A stretch of DNA of 64,000 nt from Rhabdophis nuchalis (Eukaryota > Chordata > Lepidosauria > Squamata > Natricidae): positions 375,465,919 through 375,529,918 of the forward strand of contig CM077643.1 of NCBI GenBank assembly GCA_039707465.1, read 5' to 3'. Shown here one piece after another: positions 55,336 through 64,000 of this stretch (its first letter is position 1; each line of letters begins with the position of its first letter). Below the pieces are notes generated by a model. It saw only the letters and a list, made by a program, of their open reading frames with translations. It was not told the origin of the DNA and made no database searches. The position numbers and the translations under genes were made by a program.

Positions 55336-58032
55336 TAATCATGATTGCTTACGCCACTATATATGGAAGCCACACAGTCTACATCATCTCATTGTGACAA
55401 ATAAACACGCCTAAGAACAGGCTACTTGATCTTTGCTTCAAGTACTGCTAGCATCAAGAGGCTGAGGGCTCAATAGTACCTCATAACAAGGCTATTATTA
55501 TTATTACTGTGTGAAATTTGATTATTGATTACTGTGTGAAATCCACATTATTGTAAAACTCTCCTTTTCCTTTACAATATTACAATAGAACACCACTGAA
55601 TATGCTGAAGTATTTATTCATCTATTCAATCCACATTATTTTAATGCTCTGAGTTACAATTATTGGGGGGGGGGGGAGAGAAATTACATGTAGGTTTAAC
55701 AAAACAGTCCCAACACCAACCTTGAAGATAACATTAAAACATTATATCTGCCTCCTCACTTAGCTCAGCACTGCCTATTATTTCCATGTACACCTTTCTC
55801 CCATCCTTCTCACCCACACACAATATAAATAAGGAGGGTAGTATTAGAGGGCCACTTCCTTGAGTTACAATGTTGGTTAGTGTTTCTCCTACTTGGAAAC
55901 GGATAAATAAAAGTGTAGATATCACAGAGGTTAACTTTATAAGGGTGTCTTCTAAAATGAGAACATTACTATCCATTGAAAAAGAAAAGCTTCAAGATTT
56001 TTTTTTAAAAAATAACAGAAACTTGAAATTAGAGTGGCATGACCAGGTTTCACTGAAAGATACAAATAAGCTAAAGCAAAAAGTGGATATGAAGAGACAG
56101 GCATTTTGTCTCATTCACGGCGAACTGTTTGCGGGACATACATTAGCACCCCTATTGCAGCTTTCTGCAACAAATCCGATGGAAGCAGATGTTTGACACA
56201 TCATATTATTACAATATATTAAAAAAAAGAAAATAAGACCAAAGCGCTGGTTTCTTAAAGTATTCATCCCCAACTGGCTTAATACATTTAAATCAATTTT
56301 GTTAAACATCCTCCTGTCAATGCAAATCCCTCAATTTTAAAACACAGACAATAAAACTTAGTATCAAACTGCAGCAGTAATCTTTAAATCAATAACATCT
56401 AGTAGAGCTAAAAAAAACAAGTTGAAAACTACTTATACAAATTCTCTGAATGAACAATTTAAATGTAAGATTTTATACAGGCAACCTTAATGGAATGAGA
56501 AAATATTCCAAATACAAAGGGCCACAAGTGAGAAACCCTATAGGAAGCCAACTCAGTAACTTGACAATCAGAAGGACCTGGAGCCAAACTTCTAGTAATG
56601 GAAAAGAATTCAGGCAGTGGAGTACAGAAATCTTCAAGGCTTTCTTTAAGCAAAACACAAAATTACACAGTTCTTTTTTTATGAAACCCTCCTAGAAATG
56701 CTGCCCCACCCAGGTGCTGTTTTATAAGGGGTCCCTAGATAATTTTAAGAGACTTAAATTTAACTTCAGTCAACGATTAAAAGCCACAGCAACCCATAGG
56801 ACTGGAAAAATCTGGCATGCTTTGGAACAGCCTGGTACAGTCTAAGAAGTGTCAATTGCATTTGGAAATTTTTCCTGTTCCTCTTCTAGGACGAGAAGCA
56901 GTAATGCTCTTCCAGCTGGCAGCTGAACAATCTATTGAGAATGCAACAGCCAAGTTATTAATGGGAAAGAGCATTGCCCTCCATCTGAATTCCTGGCCCA
57001 ACTAAAAGGGAGAGTCATGATCATTAAAGCTTCATTCAGTTTAGGAAGAGGATATCCGGAAGGCCCTTATCTTTTATTTATGAGGGGGCCCCAGGGCCCT
57101 TTATGGTGCCTTAACCTCAGAGCTCATTGTGTCAGGATCTGCAAATTCTGATTCTCAAATCAAACTCATCTCTCTCTCTCTCTCTCTTTAATCACTGCCT
57201 GATAATCTATCATAAGATCCCTTCTTATAAAAGCTTTTGGGCGATGCCAAAAGAGAAAGTTTAAGCTACTAGAATGAACATTCAACATGGATTTAATCAC
57301 TCCTTAATTGTGTTCCTTTTCTTTCACTCTGCCATTATTTTTGCCATTCTGATGCATTAATAAGAAAATTATTAAAGTTTATTGATGCATTAATAAGAAA
57401 AGTATTGTTTATTTTGTCCAAAATCATTCCAAAATTTGAAAAAGAAATCCAAATTTGACATTAAGGCAAAAGCTTTCATTTATGGTAGTGGTTATAGCTC
57501 TGTAATCAAACTCATCTTATTTTGAAAGTCATTAAGCTTTAAGTCACAGATCACATTCATAATTTGCAGCCCACCGTAATTATATCTGATATGAAAAACA
57601 GAGGTAATTTTTCCCAATCATACTTTTCTCTTAAACCACAGACTTACTAATAACCATAAAGAAAAGAATTTACTCATCCTTTTTACATTTTCCACAGACT
57701 GTTTCTAGAGATTATCTACATGGTACCTATGGGCATCGTACCTGACATGCTCTGAGTTTTAAAAATAATGAACATGATCTTTTCAGAAATGGCTTAAGAA
57801 CTGTTAGGAAACAACCCCCCCTCCAAACCTAGTATTTTAGGAAATGTGTACAGGTTTAAGGAGATTCCGAAGACCTGTTCTGCAACCTGGCTTCTGGTAA
57901 ATGAGTGTTTCATGACAGGCAACACCCATTTTGTAAGAGTCCAACAAGGTTCTCAAAATTTCTGATATTCAACCTATCTTAAAGAGAAGATGATCTCGGA
58001 TTTTAGGGAGGTGTGCCACCCTACTTTCTGTA
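55336..58032. other. Unrecognised non-coding DNA (2.7 kb)
   Basis: I found no gene or repeat family. A G run lies near 55664. Short open frames at 55870-56196 and 56450-56695 have no recognisable motif. Confidence 0.4.
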
Positions 58033-58695
58033 GGGATTCTGTCATACAGGTCATGGTTGCCCCAAAGGTGCTTTTTCAGGAGGCAACTGTTTTATAATTT
58101 TTCTTTGAAAACATTTCGCTTTTCATCCAAGAAGCTTCTTCAGCTCTGACAGAACAGTGGGAAATGGAAGGATTTGGGATGAACACCCTTTGAATGGATT
58201 TCCAGAGAAAAAAATTGCAGACTACAGGAACCAGGACCACTACTCAGGTGACCCTGAAGACACAGATAAACCTTCAAGTGCTTCGAGGACCCTCTAAAAC
58301 AGGGGTAGTTAACCTTTTTATACCTACTGCCCACTTTTGTATCTCTGTTAGTAGTAAAATTTTCTAACCGCCCACCACAGTAATGGTGATTTATAAAGTA
58401 GGGAAGTCAATTAAATTTAAAAAAAGGAAAGTGCTTCAGTATCGGACAAAACCCCTACTGCCCACCATGAAAGCTGGAACATCCACTAGTGGGCGGTAGG
58501 GACAAGGTTGACTACCACTGCTCTAAAAGGATGCAAATGACCAACTGTCTACAAGGAATATAAATCCTTCCATTCCCCATTATCCTGTCAGAGCTGAAGA
58601 AGCTTCTTAGATGAGAAGTGAAACAACTTCAAAAGAAAAACAAGAAAGTCCAGTTGCCTCCTGAAAAAGCACTATTGGGACATCCTAATTCCAGG
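58033..58695 (+). repeat. Repeat with inverted arms, possibly Penelope-like
   Basis: The right arm (58558-58695) contains GCTGAAGAAGCTTCTTAG, CAGTTGCCTCCTGAAAAAGC and GGGACATCC. The left arm (58033-58171) is its inverse complement with about 15-20 percent differences by eye. Between the arms lies unique-looking sequence plus a hAT element. A part of the same family occurs at 6130-6210. Penelope-like elements often have inverted terminal copies, but I see no protein, so the class is uncertain. Confidence 0.5.
58300..58520. mobile_element. hAT-type element between the inverted arms
   Basis: It starts CAGGGGTAGTTAACC and ends GGTTGACTACCACTG. Perfect 8-bp duplications CTCTAAAA lie at 58292-58299 and 58521-58528. 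GCCCAC words near both ends extend the inverted repeat. Inside, 44 bases (58389-58432) are identical to flanking DNA at 58707-58750. Confidence 0.92.
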
Positions 58696-58750
58696 TAAGG
58701 TTGAAAATTTATAAAGTAGGGAAGTCAATTAAATTTAAAAAAAGGAAAGT

Positions 58751-59271
58751 TAAAGGTAGAAAAACAGGTGTTTTCAACCTAACAAATAACTCATCCTCCC
58801 AATATGCACTTCAAATGACTTTTCTCCAAACTGGTGGCAAAGTTCAGCCCCCTCACAATTTTAGATACTCTTTTCTACCATATTATTTTCAAGACTGGGG
58901 AAACTCAAATTATGTTTTATTTTCAAAACTTTTCCTAACTATCCCTATTTAAAGTTTGTAATTTTTTTTAAAAAATTGCCTAACAAGTGCAGATCTTTTT
59001 TAGGTTACTGAATCATACTGAAGATGTTCCCATAGCACTTTTATTATAATTTCAGGATCCTTCTTAGAGTTCAGATTATTGCCTAAATTGGAATTTTAAA
59101 AGAAAACACAGCTGTTGTTTTCTTTAAATGAACTGTAAGAGGGATGCATCTTGCTGAAATAACACCTCTCTTCACAGTGACATGCAAAATAGAAGTTTTG
59201 CAAAAGGCCACACGAGATTGTGAATTGAATCTCTAAAATATCATGCATTTAGCACTCTTTACATTGCATAG
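58751..59271. other. Unrecognised non-coding DNA
   Basis: Nothing identified. Confidence 0.35.
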
Positions 59272-59279
59272 TTCTAGGG

Positions 59280-59529
59280 CTGTGATGGCGAACCTATGGC
59301 ACAGGTGCCACAGGTGGCACGCGGAACCATTTCTTAGGGCACGCGAGGCTCCAGTGTTTTCACCCTCCCCAGGCTCCTAGAAAGCCCCTGGAGTCTGGGG
59401 AAGGTGAAAAAAGTGCGCCAAAAGCAGGGGGTCATGCACATAGCATTATGCGTGTGGCACGCCCATCCACGACCCCACTGCACTCCCCCTGCTTTTGGCA
59501 CACGAGCCAAAAAGAGTTAGCCATCACTG
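59280..59529. mobile_element. hAT-type element, CAGTGATGG family
   Basis: It starts CTGTGATGGCGAACCTATGG (second base changed) and ends GTTAGCCATCACTG. The flanks TTCTAGGG and TTCTAGGA agree at 7 of 8 positions. The interior has GGCACAGGTGCCACAGGTGG and GC-rich sequence. Confidence 0.88.
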
Positions 59530-59537
59530 TTCTAGGA

Positions 59538-61043
59538 TTTATGTTCATGCAGCTAGTCTTCACGGTGCTCTACAATTATATATAACATTTACCAAATCTC
59601 ACCTTTCCAATTTTCCACCAAATATCTACCTCCCATTTAATCACGTAAGAATTTATATTAATAATAACAGCTATAGGCATCTTGAGTTTCTGCTGGGTAA
59701 AAAGACAAGATATAATTTTGAATGAATAAATGAATGAATGAATGAATGAGAGCTGTCATGATGTGTCATGATACTGTCCTGTTGTCCTTTGTTCCGCCCA
59801 TGTTATCTACTTTAGCCTGTACTATACCTTAAGCACAACAGCCGATTATTGCTACAGATAATTTTTGTATAAAAACCTGGAATTTAAGGAACATTTAATA
59901 GATAAATGCCACAATGCATTCCTAGAGGATGGGACTGCTTATAAAATATTGTAACAATGTAACTGTCTCCAGTGAAATAACCATAATCCTGTTTTTATGA
60001 AATCATACAGACAAACAATACTATTTCCTTGTCAAATAACTGTATAGCAGAGGTTAGGAAGCAGATGTCAGAGAATGAAACCTACTGCAAATTAAAATGT
60101 TTAAAATATATACTGTATATAAGCAAATACAAAACATCCTTCTAAAACTGTTAACAACGCATGTTTGCAGTTTCTTCCCACTGGGACTCATAAAAAGGAG
60201 GAAAAGGTAGGAACTAAACCTAAATGTTTCAATTTATTTATACACTTTATGCTTAGGAGGGCACCAATTACCTACCACAATCAATTCTGAATGCTTGATT
60301 ATAATTATTATTTTTTATGTGATAGTGCATATCAATCGGAATGATAGTTAAAGTCAGAAAGGAGAAAAATATAATTGTCAATATAAGAATAAACATCTGC
60401 ATAGCTATCAACCCATACTGGTAGCTATTTAGCAAGAAGTACAATGCTAAAGAGAAGCATATTATTCATATTGGAACACTTTACAGCTTGCATTATTAAT
60501 TGAGTAATCAAAGCAATATTATCCACCCACATCCTTTCTACAACCAAATGGTCAGGTTATTTAAAGTCTAGTCTTCTGGCACTTTAAAACCAATACACTT
60601 ATTATCATATAGTCTTTGTGTCTGGTAGGTGGGTTGAAACTGTTGCTTTTGCTGCAGGAAACTATTATACTGCAAGTGCCCCTGAGGAAATATTTTGGAA
60701 GGATATTTAAAGACCTGCTACACCTCCATGAACATTGAAATAATGGGAAAACTCAAACTATCTTTAAAAAGCACAGACAAAAGTCTCCTCAGAATTAAAC
60801 AGCTGTTTCACATATTGCTGCCAAACTATTCATTTCTTCTAAAAAATTTCAGGATTCATTGAGCTTCACAATTAAACATCAATTAGCTAGGCTGCTAGCA
60901 GCTCTTTTTGGGAGATTTTTATTAGCAATTGCTTCTGAAAACAAAGATGTGCAGTTGAAAATCGTCTCTCCTCTTTTTTTCTTTTGAAATCAGTTTACTC
61001 AGCTGTACCGTAACCAAAACTTCTAATTCATTCATTATCTATA
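59538..61043. other. Unrecognised non-coding DNA (1.5 kb)
   Basis: An AATG tandem run of about six units lies at 59723-59748, with L2-like AAGATATAATTTTGAATG before it. 60750-60960 is rich in CAATTAG and TTAATT words and could be a conserved non-coding element. No gene is seen. Confidence 0.4.
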
Positions 61044-61455
61044 CCTGTGATAGTGAAGTGGCACGTGGAGCCATGTCGCCTGGCATGCGCAGCGTCACCC
61101 GTTCCTCTTCTGGGTTTCTGGCGCACATGCAATGATCAGCTGGCATTTGTGCGGGCGGCAGTGCTGGAAACCTGAAGAGCTGATCTTCCTTTTCCAGCAT
61201 GAGCATGCGCACCAGCCAGCTGATCGTTGCGTGCACATGAACACCAGTAATCACAAGACTTGCTGGCCTGTGCGCATGCACACACTGGAGACCAGAAGTT
61301 CATTTTATGGTCCGCACATGCCCCCTGGGCAGCTCCCCTTCCTGGTTGCGGCCCAGATGAGTGTGCATGCGTGAGCGAAGCACACGCGTGCACAATGCTC
61401 TCTTTTTGGCACTTGGTGCACGTGAGAGCACTCCATTTTTGGCACAGTGATTGTA
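61044..61455. mobile_element. Possible hAT element, CAGTGATGG family
   Basis: The left part GATAGTGAAGTGGCACGTGG and GC-rich words such as ACCAGCCAGCTGAT and GCATGCGCAC resemble 5709-5961. The right end is unclear, and the apparent flanks CTATAC and GTATAG are inverted and not direct, so I cannot set the limits. Confidence 0.45.
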
Positions 61456-61555
61456 TAGACACAGATGTATACAACTATACAAATACAGATAAGACTGTTA
61501 AATGTGCTCCATCAGCATTGTCTCCACCAGTATGTATGTATTTGAATATGTATAT

Positions 61556-61827
61556 CAATGGTGGGTTCCTACAGTTTGGACCGGTTTGATTGAACCAGTA
61601 GTAGCTTGGCGGCCTGGGTCGCTAGAATCGGCAGTGACCTAGGCCGGCCACGCCCCCAAACTGGTTCTCCGGCGGTGCCATAGGCTGCGTCATCTTGTTT
61701 TTTGCTTCTGTGCATGCACAGAGCAATTTTAGTTGCACTGCACATGCATGAGCAGCGAGCATCAAGTGCGCATATGCGGCGTGTCTCTGAGCAAACCGGC
61801 AGTAGCCTTTGCTGGAACCCACCCCAG
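61556..61827. mobile_element. hAT-type element, GGTGGGTTC family
   Basis: It starts CAATGGTGGGTTCC and ends GGAACCCACCCCAG. Perfect 8-bp duplications ATGTATAT lie at 61548-61555 and 61828-61835. The interior GGCCTGGGTCGCTAGAATCG, then CGGCCACGCC, is shared with the fragment at 2704-2860. Confidence 0.88.
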
Positions 61828-61854
61828 ATGTATATATATGTGTATGTATTTGTA

Positions 61855-62125
61855 TATGACTGATCTGCCTGGCAATCCCCTGATGCTCCTATCCTTGTTA
61901 GGCTTCAGGAAGTCATTAAAAACAGAAATGTTAAGAGAGTCTTTGATTGATAGATGCCATTAGTTGACATGAATGTTGATACTGATTGTTTTATAATTTT
62001 ATCTGTGTTTCAGTTTTTTAAAACATGTTTTGCTTACTGCTATGTAACCAATTCTTATTACCATGGATGTTTTCTTGGTCTGCTGATAATCTCTGTTGTG
62101 GGAAGATAAATAAATGAATACACAT
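61855..62125 (+). pseudogene. L2-type LINE 3' end remnant
   Basis: Translation gives GFRKSLKTEMLRESLIDRC near 61905, the C-terminal signature of L2-type RT proteins. A 3' UTR of about 170 bases follows and ends AAGATAAATAAATGAATA. Only the last residues of the protein remain. Confidence 0.6.
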
Positions 62126-62148
62126 GCACATATACAATCTGTCTAGAG

Positions 62149-62283
62149 CAGGGGTCTCCAACCTTGGCAACATTAAGACTTTTGGACTTCAATTCCCAAA
62201 ATTCCTCAGCCAGCTTTGTTGGCTGAGGAATTCTGGGAGTTGAAGTCCAAAAGTCTTCAAGTTGCCATGGTTGGAGACCCCTG
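62149..62283. mobile_element. Fold-back hAT-type MITE (135 bp)
   Basis: The arms starting CAGGGGTCTCCAACCTTGGC pair over about 60 bp around CAGCCAGCTTTGTTGGCTG. Perfect 8-bp duplications GTCTAGAG lie at 62141-62148 and 62284-62291. Confidence 0.93.
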
Positions 62284-62291
62284 GTCTAGAG

Positions 62292-63149
62292 AACAACCCC
62301 CCCCCCAAACATCATCAAGAAACAGGGTTGACATAGTGTGACTACTGTCAAATATCACTATATGATCATTATAATTTGGAAAGGTATCCCATCACTCCAG
62401 GTCACATGGCTTTGCCTCTTCCTCTCCCAGCTTTCATGGTCAAGAGCCAGAACTTGGGTTTTAAATTTGTGGGGAGTGAGGGTTGCCTTCATCACTCAAT
62501 AAATTACATAGAAACCAATGGCATTATTTCATAGCTAATAACAATCAGTTTTGATTCCTAATCTGAAGAGTTGACACAGATGTATCCATAGAATCCATAG
62601 AATCCAAGGGCAGGACAAAGTAGAACATGAAACAGCAATATGTGGGTGGAAATCTCTGCAGAAGTTGCAAATAAAATATTGATAAAGGAAAACGTAAAAA
62701 CAATCTCCATTCCCTTTAACAGAATTCTAATATCTCACAATTTATTAACCATTTGAGTTTGCAGATTATTTCTTGTGTATAGAATGTTTCTTGTGCCGAA
62801 AGCCATAAAGGTGTTTTTAGACACTGCCTAGATTTATATCTATAGATAGTCCACAACTCATAGCCATAATGGAGCCTGGAATTTCATTTGTAAGTTGAGA
62901 CACCATGCGGCCAACCTGATTTTGAGTTTTTTGTAGCAATTGTTAAAAAAATGCTGCAGTTGTTAAATGAACACCACACTTGTTAACACTGCTTTCCAAC
63001 AAAAAGTGAGATGACACCTTTGGAACTCAGGAACCAGGCCATTAAGTACCTTTTGGGCAGGTCCCACTGTAACTTCAAACCGTCGCTAACTGACAAATCA
63101 TTAAGCAAGGATTACCTGTAGTCCATATTCTCAATATGGCATGTCTAAC
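62292..63149. other. Unrecognised non-coding DNA
   Basis: There is a C run near 62298. The end (about 63000-63120) has repeat-like phrases (TAACTTCAAACCGTCGCTAA), but I cannot identify the family. Confidence 0.35.
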
Positions 63150-63640
63150 ATACCGTCTAACATATCGTAAGACGCACTGGAGTATAACATGCACCAAGAT
63201 TTTGAAGAGGTTTTTTTTTTAAAAAAAAAATTGCACTCTGCAGACCTCCCAAACCCTCTGCAACCCTGTTTCTTTGTGAAAAACAGGGCATGCAGAGAGT
63301 TTGAGAGGCCTACAAAGTGCTCCTGGGGGCTGAGGGGCCAGCAAAAATGAGCAAAAAACAGCCTGCCAATAAATAGGGAATACATAGGATTTGGGAATGC
63401 TCCTGGGGGCTGGCAAAAATGAGCCAAAAATGGCCCATTTTTTTTGCTCATTTGTGCCCTCCCCAGCCCCCAGGAGCACTTTGCAGGCTTCCCAAACTCT
63501 CTGCACATCCATTTTTGCAAAGGGACGGGGTTTCGGGAGGCCAAAAATGCTGCATTGATTGTATAAGACACACCCAGATTTTTACCCTCTTTTTTAGGGG
63601 AAAAAGGTCTGTCTTATACTCTGAAAAATACATTAGTTAT
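63150..63640. mobile_element. Uninterrupted relative of the 19301 element
   Basis: In reverse it starts GTATTTTTCAGAGTATAAGA and ends with TTATACTCCAGTGCGTCTTA. Its middle (CCCCAGGAGCACTTTGCAGG and its near inverse TGCTCCTGGGGGCTGG) forms a large inverted repeat. It reads straight through the site where 19301-20525 holds an L2 LINE. A CATACCGTCTAACATA duplication lies before it. No coding frame with motifs is present. Confidence 0.7.
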
Positions 63641-64000
63641 TTGTGAAATCTATATTAACCTTAATTTTCGCATACCACAAATATCTGTGCCACTCAAACT
63701 TTGGCTCCAGTTTTTCTAACTCTAAGAGGCTTCTATTTCTTGGCAGCACCTATTCTTTAATCCAAGCCAACAACAGACACTATGTGCTTGCACCTTGCCA
63801 GCATCTTAAACATACCTGCATGTGTCCTGGCTGTACTTTTCACACACCCTTCATTATCTGCGTATAATGCTCTCCAACCCAAACTATGCCTTTTACACAC
63901 ACCCTCACATTCTCTTGTAATTTTAATATCTTTTTTTCTTTTCGCAATTTGTATGCCAACCATTTCTCTGGTTTATTTCAAAGGGTTTTTTTGTTTTGCA
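63641..64000. other. Unrecognised non-coding DNA
   Basis: Nothing identified to the end of the window. Confidence 0.35.

Overview
This window looks like non-coding nuclear DNA from a squamate reptile, most likely a snake. The signs are tRNA-headed SINEs with a Bov-B-type 3' tail (Sauria SINE), young CR1 and L2-type LINEs, Dong/R4 and L1 remnants, many short hAT-type elements, a chromodomain Ty3/gypsy element and long trinucleotide microsatellites. I found no host exon, tRNA, rRNA, operon or CRISPR. Every long open frame belongs to a retroelement or to a tandem repeat that happens to lack stops.

Layout. 1-8400 holds unrecognised sequence with hAT elements at 635-728, 4965-5147 and 5709-5961, a complete Sauria SINE (4174-4531), a truncated one (6900-7121) and LINE tails. 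8446-9230 is a 5'-truncated CR1. 11588-13255 is a 77-bp tandem array that runs straight into a nearly full-length CR1 (ORF1 and ORF2, to 17440). The array is interrupted by a TA-flanked DNA transposon (11848-12802) carrying a 59-bp VNTR. 19301-20525 is a DNA-transposon-like repeat split by an L2-type LINE. 20840-21942 is a SINE split by two hAT elements. 23485-30135 is a hAT element split by a complete, very young chromovirus (23667-29361). 30328-36842 holds hAT elements, an L1 remnant, a SINE and a solo LTR (35177-35788). 36850-46090 is mostly unrecognised. 46094-46379 is a GGA/GAA microsatellite with a short CR1. 47601-48985 is a second L2-type LINE with a mirrored AAT/ATT tail. 51410-55335 holds old L2, SINE, L1, hAT and R4/Dong remnants. 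58033-62283 holds a repeat with inverted arms and more hAT elements. 63150-63640 is an uninterrupted relative of the 19301 element.

How the parts relate. Nesting gives a relative history. Host repeats were hit by hAT elements, most with 8-bp duplications resembling TCTAGA, and some of these were later hit by LINEs or the LTR element. The chromovirus LTRs show no substitution, so it is among the youngest insertions. The two large CR1 copies are also very similar. The most notable candidate is the 77-bp monomer array, which may be a monomer-type 5' UTR or promoter of this CR1 lineage. That is inference and needs comparison with other full-length copies.
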